This document shows positions 21,560 through 31,217 of a DNA stretch of 64,000 nucleotides, one piece after another. A program made the position numbers and the translations under genes. The notes under the pieces were generated by a model. It made no database searches. It was given only the letters and a program-made list of their open reading frames with translations, and had not been told where the DNA came from. Source of the stretch: Undaria pinnatifida (lineage: Eukaryota; Sar; Phaeophyceae; Laminariales; Alariaceae); contig JABAKD010000016.1 of assembly GCA_012845835.1 (NCBI GenBank), forward strand, positions 20,689,196 to 20,753,195. The letters run 5' to 3'. The number at the start of each line of letters is the position of its first letter. Position 1 is the first letter of the stretch.

Positions 21560-24500
21560 GAGAATATTGCGAGCGAGTTAGGCCCATATTTTTTTGAGTA
21601 TATTGACGCATAGTCTATACTTCGAAGTACCTGGTACTGTACGTGAAAAAAAAAAGACTTCCAGTAGGGCTCCGTGGGCCTTCCTAGGCCCCTGTGGCGT
21701 GCTGTACCTCGCCTACGGGTCGTGGTGCGGGGCCGGACGCCTATTTCACGCCCTGGCACCGAGTTTTCATCTGCAACTAACTGCTGTATCGGAATTTCGT
21801 ATCGAGCAGCGTGTCAAAATTATTTTCTGAAATGGTTGAAATTATTCGCCGAACGCTGAACGGCATGAGCTGGTATGGTATGCCACAGCAGCAAGGAGCA
21901 GGATTCAAGAGCCAAGATATACGAGTACACCACAGGTATTTTTCTCGATTATTCGCAATGGTCGTTGATTCCAGGGGGCAAGCATTGCAGTCGTTGACCG
22001 ATTTAGCACGCGTTGAGGCGACCGACCTCGTAATCAGTATAGTAATCGGTACAACGAGACAGCAGTGGGATTACGCAACAACAACCCCACGCCTTTCGAT
22101 AGGATTCCGGGTAGGATCGAACGCCTCTACTCGGCAGCGGGCCTACGATACGTGGATGCGCGAGGTACCGGGGACCAGGTGCCATGTACCGGTACGTACG
22201 TAACATTTACTCGTATCATACGTGTAGAATGGGGCTTCAGAGTTTGTTCAGACGGGGGGAAAAAGAAGACGATAAAACAACAGCATGGACCACAAAAAGC
22301 AACCCAGGTTTGGTGCCGTACAGAGTACGTACAGCAGTCAGTAGGTATAGCAGTGGGTGCACAACATGGGTCCGAACAGCAATCCATGTAGTAGCAGTAG
22401 CAGAAGTAACAAGCTGTGCGGCACGCGTACAGCACGGTGTTGTTCGTACTCTTACTGCTTCACGGTCTCTTTCCAGACAGAGACGGTGCATGGATGGTGA
22501 CAACGATATCGCAAACACATCTCGCGATACATGTGCATCCGTGCAGGATCAGCAGCAGCAGTGTACCAGAGCAAAGATAGATATGCCAGAAGATGGCAAG
22601 CAATGGGAAACTTGCGCTGCTGTGTAGGGCCGATTGTTCCGCTCTAAAAACAACTACTTGGTGCATGCACCATGTGTTTTTTTCTTGCCATCCGTCATGA
22701 CGTCATGACGTCATCACAACAAGCAAGTTTTGGAAAACAAAAGTTGAGTTTCAACCATTCAATCGATCGTGCTCACAGCTGACCTTTTGATTTACTTTAT
22801 TAATAATAAAATTGCTGTGTGCTCGAGGTGTGTCAAAGGGGTGAACGTACTATATATTTTTTTAGTGGTCTCCTTGGATCTGCTGACATCTTCAATTGGT
22901 ACAACTTCGTGCGAGTAACCAACCGGTCGACTATTGCCTAGCGACGTACCCACCAACACTGGCACAGACCAACTTCGTCCGTGATACAGACTAAAGTAAG
23001 TATTCGATAACAAAAAAAATAATCTTGATCTTGCATCTGCTGCACGCACACAGCAGGGGCACACAGACAGCAGCAGTACCCGGTACGATGTGTTTATGTT
23101 TTGCTCTGTCTGCTTGTAGAGTACTGCTGCTGTAGGATCAATCTTGCTTCACGAGGCCTCCGCTATGAGGTGACAAATAAGAACGGAAACCCCACGGAAA
23201 CTCCGTTTTTTTTTACGGTGTTGTAGTCTAAGGCTGTACAGCAGAGCAGCCGCCCGCTAGACTCTTTATTATTACCAGGTATGATCTTCGGTGGTGGAGT
23301 AAATAAATTAAGAGAGTGAAAAACATGAGCCCCTGCTTCCTGCGCACATACCACGCAAGCAAGGAGCTCAGGATATCAGACTAGACTATACGAGTAACGC
23401 CTTTCTTCACCAATTAATAAAACTGCTGCTGTGGTGCTACCATCAAACTGCAGTCGATGACAAATGAAGGTCGTGTCGGGTATAAGGCGACGGGATCTGG
23501 GGCGGGAGCGGGGGCTCAAAGCACACAGGGTGGTTTGTTTCGTTATGCACGGACGGACGCTCTCAGTCTGACCTGCTCATCCTCTGCGGGCGAGACAACC
23601 GACCGTCGAACGATACCCATCTGGGCGGAAACATAAAGCACATTTCAATATTGATGCCAGTACGTTTCCAAGACAAGGTTATCGTAAAATGCAAGTATTT
23701 CCGTCCAAATTCATACCACAGGTAACTTTTTTTACACAGCGAGCTAAAGGTTGATCGATCCGCGTGGAGATAAATGGCGAAGGCAGGGCGCGACCATGCA
23801 AGCAAACACGCATGCTTAATCACCTCCTTGCTGCTGTCCTCCACCCCGCCCAACGATGCCCGCGGGTTGCCCGGTGCCTCCGCTTGGCCGGGAGGGATGC
23901 CGGTCCCTCCAAGCGATCTCGGGGACGAGATCATCATCACAGCGCAGCACCAGCAAGAAGTATATCCCCACGCTTCCTGATGGAACAACAGTTATATGAG
24001 TCGGTTTGACAGCACTGCCGTGTTCAGCTCGGGAACAACGCTAACACGCGGGCTATTCTGCTCGCTACCCCGCGCGGCAGACCGCGATCTGCGTGCCAGC
24101 ACGCTCTTTCCCTCCGTCTGTTGTCTGACACACCTACCTGCGGTCTCCCCCCCCAAGGACGGCGATGGTTGTTGTTGCGATGCAGCAGCGGAAAATTTCT
24201 GATCACCGGTGTTCGTGGGGTCGATGTAATTTTCAAAATCATGGAACCCATCTGTATAGTACACCAGGTGGAAAAACGCGGCGCGATTAGAGTTTGGGGC
24301 GCTGAAAAGCGTGCAGCGAGCTGCGAGGCTCTTCACGCAGCTGCGTGATACACGAGTGCTGGGTAGCTGGCAGCTGTTGCCGGGTGCCGGGTGCTGGGAG
24401 CTGGGCTATTGGCGTGTTGGAATTGGCGATGGGTGATAGACGATGCTTTCGATGCTGCTTTGCTGTAATTCTGTTATGCTGCGATGCTGCCATGCTATCC

Positions 24501-24825
24501 ATAGTGAAGGATAGATATCATGCGATGTTGCTGCTGTACTCACGATACTGACTGTCCATGCTACGAGTACGATATACGACCATACCATAATACGAGTATC
24601 ATTGCAATCTGATACATACTTCATCTGCAATGTGCCAACCGCGTATCTTATTGCAGAACCGCACCGCCTCTACTACTGTACTGCTGCTGCTGTAGGCCAG
24701 AGTTCTTCCATGATACGTGCCCAGAGCCTCTTCCACGAGCATTTGAACACCCCCCCCCCCGCTCTTGCGTGGTACAAAGTCAAGTGGACGAGGTGACACG
24801 TCTCCAGGGAATCAACAAAACTGTT
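21560..24825. other. No gene recognised
   Basis: Frames are short and without domains. Scattered CAG/CTG triplets and GTACTGCTGCTG-type motifs occur. The only clear site is the double CRE palindrome at 22698-22713. Confidence 0.4.
22698..22713. promoter_or_regulatory. Two abutting TGACGTCA (CRE/ATF-type) palindromes
   Basis: TGACGTCA occurs twice back to back, preceded by GTCA and followed by TCA. This is the classical bZIP (CREB/ATF) binding octamer. No nearby gene shows what it might control. Confidence 0.4.
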
Positions 24826-24829
24826 TTAT

Positions 24830-24925
24830 AAAACTATTTTAGGACGTCAGCCGTGAATTCGACGAATTTCGGGTCAATACTCATCTTTGCAAGCTGCGTT
24901 GTTGGTACTTGTAATATTCTACAAG
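24830..24925 (+). repeat. Dispersed repeat R2, partial copy
   Basis: It reads GGACGTCAGCCGTGAATTCG, GAATTTCGGGTCAATACTC, CTTTGCAAGCTGCGTTG. It is nearly identical to 52471-52540. Confidence 0.8.
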
Positions 24926-24936
24926 GACTCCGCTAC

Positions 24937-24958
24937 GCGGGCGGCTGACGCCGCCCGC
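24937..24958. repeat. Perfect GC-rich hairpin
   Basis: GCGGGCGGC, loop TGAC, GCCGCCCGC. It lies within CTCCGCTACGCGGGCGGC, a type of sequence reminiscent of algal organellar palindromic repeats. Confidence 0.7.
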
Positions 24959-25380
24959 TACGCTCGCGTAAGGCAAGGGAGAATGCAACAAAAAACATGT
25001 AAGTAAAGGGGACAGAAAGAAGGAGGCCCATGTTTTGATGCAAACAGCGATTTGATAATGCCAAGAGCTGCTTGTGCAGAGCAAGTTGCCCTGTTGTGCT
25101 CAGCTGTGCTGTGTGCTTTTGTTACCGGTGTTACGTTTTGATCGGCAGTACGGGGGTAATTTGCGTGGGGGAAAAAACAGGGGCCCGTGAAAGATCAAAT
25201 ACATAATGTCATCATGTAGAAAAAGAAAAAAGAAAAGTAGCACATCACAACACGTATTATACTGCTCTATGTTCGAAAGAAAGCACACAGCGCAGCACGA
25301 CACAGCACCGCAGCGAAGGGCACGGCAGCGCACCGTGCGGCTCCGTACGGCTCCGCACGGCGCTACGCTGCGTTGCTGGG

Positions 25381-25390
25381 CTATATAAAG
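25381..25390 (+). promoter_or_regulatory. TATA-like box
   Basis: CTATATAAAG in a GC-rich setting, about 30 bp left of the TRIM insertion. No transcript can be assigned to it. Confidence 0.25.
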
Positions 25391-25419
25391 CCGCACTGAT
25401 CTGAGCTGGGCGTGCATTG

Positions 25420-25504
25420 TGTTAAGGACTTTAGTGGGGTATTAGTCCGTTTGACCACTTGCAAATGGTTAACCAATAGCTTACCCAAACTAAGCCTTAT
25501 AACA
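25420..25504 (-). repeat. TRIM 3' LTR
   Basis: 85 bp, TGTTAAGG ... TTATAACA on the plus strand. The minus-strand polypurine tract abuts it at 25505-25515. Confidence 0.92.
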
Positions 25505-25648
25505 CTCTCCCCCCCTGAAACGGCGGGATACCATGTCGGCCGAATATACGGGCGGACCTGTCAATTATCCAAGCCGTTTCATTTCCTGGGTATACCGGGG
25601 AGAGCATTTTTCAAGTTCGCCATGGGAAAATCTGAAAAAGTTTATTAT

Positions 25649-25678
25649 GGTGGATGTGGGGATCGAACCCACGACCCA
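25649..25678 (-). other. tRNA-like 3' half inside the TRIM
   Basis: The minus strand reads GTGGGTTCGATCCCCAC, a perfect T-arm, followed by ATCCACCA, an acceptor-like strand with CCA. No matching 5' acceptor strand or proper anticodon arm precedes it, so it is a tRNA-derived fragment and not a tRNA gene. Confidence 0.6.
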
Positions 25679-25687
25679 AAAACCCAT

Positions 25688-25705
25688 GGTCTGTCGACGA
25701 CGCCA
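25688..25705 (-). other. TRIM primer-binding site
   Basis: TGGCGTCGTCGACAGACC on the minus strand. 14 of the first 15 bases are shared with the PBS of the NADAR element (TGGCGTCGTCGGCAG), implying the same tRNA primer. I could not name the tRNA. Confidence 0.75.
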
Positions 25706-25707
25706 TT

Positions 25708-25792
25708 TGTTAAAGACTTTAGTGGGGTATTAGTCCGTTTGACCACTTGCAAAAGGTTAACCAATAGCTTACCCAAACTAAGCCTGATAACA
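25708..25792 (-). repeat. TRIM 5' LTR
   Basis: 85 bp, TGTTAAAG ... TGATAACA on the plus strand. The PBS lies immediately inside. Confidence 0.92.
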
Positions 25793-26132
25793 ATTGTGAT
25801 TCAACAGCGTAGTACCTGATGGTATGTACAAACCTGGTGTAGTAGTACCGGTATGTACTATTGAAATTGTAGTACACCCCGCAGGTGTCGCAGACACCGA
25901 AGAGCAATGCCGAATTCCGCCTGTTGCGGATGTTGACCGTGCCCCCACAGTGCTTGCCAGAGCAAGGGTACGTGTTTCTGACGCCCGCAACGCCGCCGAC
26001 CACGGTCCAGCCTGCACCCCCACCCCCACCACCGCCACCGGCAGAGCCTCCACCACCTCCCCCTCCTTCGCTTTGGTTGGTAGGCTTCGGCTTTTTAGCA
26101 GGAGAGCTACGATATATGCTTGAAGACAACAT
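25719..26132 (-). CDS. Possible small Gly-rich protein with a C-x4-C / C-x2-C zinc-ribbon-like motif
   Basis: ATG at 26132. The N-terminal 20 residues are basic (SSPAKKPKPTNQ), then two Gly runs. Next comes YPCSGKHCGG, and 18 residues later FGVCDTCGVYY: a possible four-cysteine zinc site. The last 24 or so codons read into the TRIM LTR (from 25792 leftwards), so the insertion replaced the original C-terminus or UTR. The larger element at 26154 begins only 21 bp upstream of this ATG. It could be a remnant exon of a host gene. I cannot name it, and the Gly runs alone would be weak evidence. Confidence 0.3.
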   Translation of the reverse strand: MLSSSIYRSSPAKKPKPTNQSEGGGGGGGSAGGGGGGGGAGWTVVGGVAGVRNTYPCSGKHCGGTVNIRNRRNSALLFGVCDTCGVYYNFNSTYRYYYTRFVHTIRYYAVESQLLSGLVWVSYWLTFCKWSNGLIPH

Positions 26133-26153
26133 GCTGCTCGCTCTCCGAGTTTA

Positions 26154-26663
26154 TGTTACGGCAAGCCAACGTGGGAACATGAAAAATACGGTGGGCCGTA
26201 GTCTGATGATTACGACTCACCGGGCGCAGATGCAGTGGTGGGTAGCTCTGTGGGTGTGGGAAGGACGTTTCATCTAAAAAGCGGTTTCATCCGCCGGATC
26301 GTAACGCCGGACCCAGGTGGTAGCGCATGTTGCGTCCACCTGACATCACCTGGTGTTTAGTCTGTTAACACCACCCCCTTGAAAAAGAAAAAGTGCAATC
26401 AAAAGTGCAAAGTTAAAAAGGCATATCAACTGTTCACCCGTGCATAAACGACTGCTCGCTTGTGCATCCACATCATCCATCAACTGTCATCTCACGTGCT
26501 TGCGAGACCAACCGTTTAACTTCGCTCAAAGTCTGGAGTTTCGGATCAATCAGAGGAATCGAAGGTACTGCTGGATACTGAATACGAACTCTCAAGGCAG
26601 CAGGTGAGTCATAACTAGGCCCGTGGAAGTATAGTTGCGCAGGTCCGACTCGCTGCCGTATCA
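26154..26663 (+). repeat. 5' LTR of the 9.4-kb Ty3/gypsy element
   Basis: 510 bp with 8-bp imperfect inverted ends (TGTTACGG / TGATACGG). A minus-strand open frame (26473-26664) is repeated identically in the 3' LTR and is not a gene. Confidence 0.93.
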
Positions 26664-26691
26664 TGGTGAACCCAGGGAGATTCGAACTCCC
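26664..26691 (+). other. Primer-binding site extending through a tRNA T-arm
   Basis: TGGTGAACCCAGGGAGAT followed by TCGAACTCCC. Its complement is a tRNA 3' end: a T-arm with a perfect 5-bp stem (GGGAG/CTCCC), acceptor strand TGGGTTC, then ACCA. The match continues past the usual 18 nt. I cannot assign the isoacceptor. Confidence 0.85.
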
Positions 26692-28978
26692 AATCTTTAG
26701 TAAACCTTGCCTACTTGCAAGTTGGGTGAGTATTTTTGTAGGCAGGATGGTGAGAAGGGAGTAACATGGACTGTTGAGCCAGTAAAATAATGTAACAGGT
26801 GAGGTGGTAGTAATAAAAATATTACTCCAGTATTATTTTGCAAGCTGTGTGTGATACCCCGATCGCGCGTATTACGTATCATACATCATTTATTTGCTCA
26901 TGTATATACCTACTACTGCTGTATAGACTACAATTGTATATGGTCAAAACAGTGTACGGTTGTGAGTATAGAGTATTATACGGATACGTTATTATTGCGG
27001 TTACTTGTTTGTTGCACCTTGTAGTCTATAGCACGATAAATCGATTGATCTGGAGGATTAGCAATAATTATTGCTGTACGGAAGAATAGTATACAGGTTG
27101 GTCTTGTTTATTGTACCTTGTATAGAACAGTACACAAGTTGGTATTTATACTACGCGAAGTCGTAATCTACGGGCTTCCAAAAATCTAACAGCTGAATAA
27201 CACGAGCATCATCTCCGAACAAGAAGTCAGTTTCGATTTTCCACGAGAGAGTTTTATTTTAGCGACCAGACCAAAAAAATCTGAAGCTCGGAATGGGATC
27301 CGCATAATAATTAGCCTTTATCTTTGGGCAGGCTGTTTATTCCACATTTCACAGTAGTACCGCGAGCTTTGTGTCGAATATCAGGTACTAGTACATACCA
27401 TAAACCATATACCTGGTACGAGTACTACTCGTATCATACGTACTGCTGTTGATATCGTATCCAGAATTATGTTATCCGATATCTGATATTTTAAAGATAT
27501 ACCAGGAATCAATACAAATACGAGAATGTTATAAAAATTAAAATACTGTTGTACTACATGCAGCATCATATATCAACACAATACCACTACTCGTAAATAT
27601 ATCACGATGGGCATATGGCATAACCGATCTTACTGAGATATCGTATTTACTATTGGGTATACACGCTGTAACCGATATTAATGAGATATCGTATTTACTA
27701 CTGGGTATAATACTGTCTGACATATCGCGAGATAGTAACAAAATAAATTCCCCCGTAACACTGCACGCTACTAGGTACTGCTGTACCAGGTATGTATTAT
27801 CAATAGGATGCTATACTCGTACAGCATTATGATTATTACTATATACTATTAGTACTACTACTACTGTAACAAAAACCAGTGTAATCTTGTTTTTTTTCTA
27901 TACACAGCTTGATCAGAAAAAAATCAGGGGGGGTTGGCGAGTATTATAACGATATAATGAAGATGAGAACATTACTGCTGTTCATTGGCACTACTATAAG
28001 GGTCGGTTCTCGAGAACACCGCAGGGAGGTGCGAATCTCCAACGCTTTGTGTGCAAGCGTCCCTCTCAGGCAACGGTCGCAGAATGTGGGCGGTGTTGAC
28101 GATCACCGGACGAATAGACGTGCTCGGTAAAGAGACAGAATCTCAGGTTGAGATGGGGACAAAAGGAAGTGTGAGAGGTGAGCGAAGGCGCACCCTCGCA
28201 CTCCTCTCGGATGAAAGCAAGGGGCAACGAGCTGAGGAAGCGTCTGGGAAGACGTCTTGAGGTTCCTCGGGATGTTGTACCCTTCCTTGTGGCTCGGAAT
28301 GTGGGCGAGAACGACATCGCTCCGAGAGACGACCTTTCTAGGAGAACGTGCGGAACGTTCCCGAAGGTTCTAGAATTTGTGTTCAGACGCAAGACACATA
28401 TCCAATAACTCCGCTATTAAAAGCATTCCGGTGGGAAGAGACTGGGCGTGTGATGTCCGTGGAGCCAGTAGACAAGACATGGTGTTTGCTCGTTTATTAT
28501 GAATTTCCTCTCGACTAACTCGGATCTTGTTCGACCCCCCTGTGGCTGAAAGCCACTCCGGATTTCTGGCAAAGCAAAGCTCCATATTGCTTAGAGTACA
28601 CAAATTGATACCGGTTCCAAAGGTCGTGCGAGGACACAAGGGCGCGTAACGACGCGGGGAGTCAACTGGCGTGCGACAGACGCTATTGTACTTCACTAAG
28701 AAGTCAATAGAAAAAACATACATGATCAGTGGTCATGCTTCAAAAACAAGATAACCACGGGCACGCGTGCGCGGTACTTCGCACGGAGGACAAAATACGA
28801 ACGAAAATCAAAGGAAGCCATGAAAGGCTGCCGGCTACAGGAAATACTAAAACACGTGGGCGCCGGGCATCGGTTGTTGCAAAACCGCCGCGATCAAATC
28901 AGAAAGGAAAAAAATATACGAGTATATATATGACGACGCGCGTATACATGCCCTACGTGTTACCTTCGTCGCGATCCG
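26692..28978. other. Non-coding interior of the 9.4-kb element
   Basis: AT-rich sequence without a gene. It holds a partial R2 repeat (26823-26880), a tandem pair of about 52 bp (27613-27715, sharing GAGATATCGTATTTACTA) and, at 28353-28375, a heat-shock-element-like array. Part of this may be the untranslated 3' side of the minus-strand pol fragment. Confidence 0.5.
28353..28375. promoter_or_regulatory. Five-module heat-shock-element-like array
   Basis: GAAcgTTCccGAAggTTCtaGAA: five alternating GAA/TTC modules spaced exactly 5 bp apart, the canonical binding pattern of heat-shock factor trimers. It lies downstream of the minus-strand pol fragment, perhaps within a decayed LTR of that lineage, though I cannot define LTR borders. 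Confidence 0.55.
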
Positions 28979-31217
28979 ATCTAGAATAGGTTCGCTTCTC
29001 CTTCCCGAGCGGGTCGAAAGCCGAAGGATTTTGTGACAGAATTACAGCACGGTAAGATTCGATCATCTCTGCGACGTGAGTAGTCGAGTTTATTTTGTAG
29101 TGCATCAGTAGAAGGAACTCCGAGAATGAGTTCCACGGGGAAAGTAGCCGTACGCCCAAACACAAGATAGTGGGGAGTCTCCTTCAAAGTTTTGGAGTAT
29201 GCCGTGTTGTGCGCAAGCTGGACAAACGGTAGTAATTCCGCCCAATTATCGCAAGCCAAGTATCGTGAACGGTGCCGTGGACACGCTCGATAACAGTGTT
29301 CCCTTGCGGACGATAAGCGGCGGTACGTGTTTTCTTGTGCCCATAGACAGACTGCAATTCTTTCAAGAGTTGGTTTTGAAATTCCTTCCCTTGATCGGAA
29401 TGCAGGGTTTCTGGTGGGCCGAACACCGAAAAGACGCGGTCAATAAGATGACGAACCACTACCGCAGCTTCCTTAGACTTAATAGGTATCAAAATGAGGA
29501 AACGCGTGAGGTGATCGATGACAGACAGGATAAATCGATTACCTTCCGACTTAGAATTGTATTCGACGACATCCACCGCAACAAGTTGAAACGGTCTGGT
29601 GACCGGTCGATGCCCGGTAGGCAGCGTAGATGATCGGTGAGACGTTTTGCGGCGTTGACAAGGAAGACAGCTTTCAACATGTTCGGCAACGTCAGAGTGC
29701 ATCGTGGGCCACCAATAACGATCTCGAACTTTGTCGAAGATACCTTTAAAGGCTAGGTGACCACCTGACGAGGGGAGGTCATGGCAAGCGTTGATTACAA
29801 GTGTTCTCAACGATTTCGGCACCACTAACTGGTCACGAAAGGTGTCCCGCCTACGTAGGTGGGCAGGGACGTAAGACCGGCAAAGCAAACCTTCGTGGAT
29901 GAAGAATTTACTCATGCTAGACTTTGATTGCTGGTGTGGGACGCGAGCTTTAGTAGGATTGGCTAGGTAGTCAAAGTACTGACAAAATTCTTTCCTCTGA
30001 TGAGCAAGCAACTTCGCAGCATCGATGACGGGGAAGACAGATACGACAGATAGCTGCAAGTTGCGGTTCGGATGGAAGTGGTTTTCCATCCACCTCGCTA
30101 AAAATACGCGATAGCGTATCCGATACAACGTTAAGTTTTCCCGGAACGTGTTTGAAGGTGAAATCGTAATTTTGAAGACCAATTGCCCAACGGGTGGGCA
30201 TATTGGACGTGTCTTGCATGTGGTACAAGTACGTGAGAGCTTGGTGGTCGGTACAACACGTAAAGTGGATACGGACGCCAATGGGTAAGAGCCCATACGA
30301 CAGCAAGGCATTCTTTCATCGTAGGGCTATAGTGGCTTTGGCTACGAGAAAAACGCTTGCTATAGTATGCGACAATATCCAGCTCTTTGCCATCGGTGCT
30401 GCCCTTGGACGGTTGGGCTAGGAAAGCACCTACACCTTGCTCAGAAGCGTCGGTGTGAACGACGAAATCTCTCGAAAAATCGGGAAAGTGTAGGACAGGG
30501 GCTTCGGATAAAGCATCTTTAAGTTTCTGGAATGCGGCATCTTGTGCCGAACCCCAGGCCTTTTCAAAACTCGTGCGTCTGACGAAGCTCTTTCGAGTCA
30601 GTTCCACAAGCGGTGCCCTAAGGTCCGAATAATCTTTGACAAACCGACGGACGAAATTCGCCCTACCCAGAACAGAACGTAAGTCTTTAATGGATTTTGG
30701 CATGGGCAGGTCGTGAATCGCATTAATGCGTTCGGTACTGACGGAAATACCTTTCGCGGAAATAGCATGATGACCGAGATAGTCGACTTCTTTCAGCCAA
30801 AATTGAATTTTGGACGGCTTGAGTGTCAAGCCTGCCACGTGCAACGCTGCGAACATTTTCTCGAGAGAGACGAGGTGGCTTTCGAACGTGTGATTGATAC
30901 GAATCAAATCGTCCATGTACGACAGGATACCGGAGTCAGGGCCAAGGTGGCCTAGAGCTAAAGACATGACGTATTGAAACAGCCATGGTGCATTCGCTAC
31001 TCCAAAAGGCATGCGCTTAAAACAGTACTTGCCTCGGTGTCACGAAGGCGGTGCGGTCGACGTGCCCCGGGTAGCTGCCAAAACGCGCTGAAATGTCGGC
31101 GACTGAAATGCAGAGGGTGTCTCCGACGGCGTCCAGGCAGGACTCGAGGTTGGGCATAGGTCAGCTCTTGCGGATGATGTAGCGCTTGAGGGTATGGCGG
31201 TAATCAACACAGAAACA
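28979..31217 (-). pseudogene. Reverse-oriented Ty3/gypsy pol fragment (RT-RNase H-integrase)
   Basis: RT begins abruptly near 31217 at FCVDYR, has a stop after RKS, then PMPNLESCLDAVGD, MPFGVANAP and the active site YMDD (about 30920). RNase H (FVVHTDASEQGVGAFL) changes frame near 30300. Integrase follows: the zinc module (INACHD ... GGH ... CLPCQ), catalytic D in LVAVDVVEYN, D in LHSDQGKEF, and E in VIERVHG. A further frame change near 29230 leads to a last piece ending at 28981. RT residues upstream, protease and gag are absent. Its pol differs clearly from that of the host element. It is dead. Confidence 0.9.

Larger units (their letters stand above)
25420..25792 (-). mobile_element. Complete TRIM (miniature LTR retrotransposon)
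   Basis: A 373-bp element with 85-bp direct repeats at both ends (25420-25504 and 25708-25792, four or so differences). Each starts TG and ends CA. It is flanked by a 4-bp target duplication ATTG (25416-25419, 25793-25796). Read on the minus strand, a PBS TGGCGTCGTCGACAG starts two bases after the 5' LTR, and a polypurine tract AGGGGGGGAGAG abuts the 3' LTR. There is no coding capacity, so it must be mobilised by another element. The PBS is nearly the same as that of the 15.8-kb element at 36554-52331. The interior carries a tRNA-like 3' half. Confidence 0.92.

Noticed and set aside
21353-21613. Poly-Gln / poly-Asn proteins
   Set aside because: Product of the (AAC)n tract; no flanking coding sequence.
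25640-25710. Minus-strand tRNA gene
   Set aside because: T-arm and acceptor 3' strand are good, but no 5' acceptor strand or proper anticodon arm exists. It lies inside the TRIM.
28018-28080. tRNA-like fold on the minus strand (GGAGATTCGCACCTCC)
   Set aside because: The T-loop lacks the TTCRA consensus, the anticodon arm is irregular and no acceptor stem closes.
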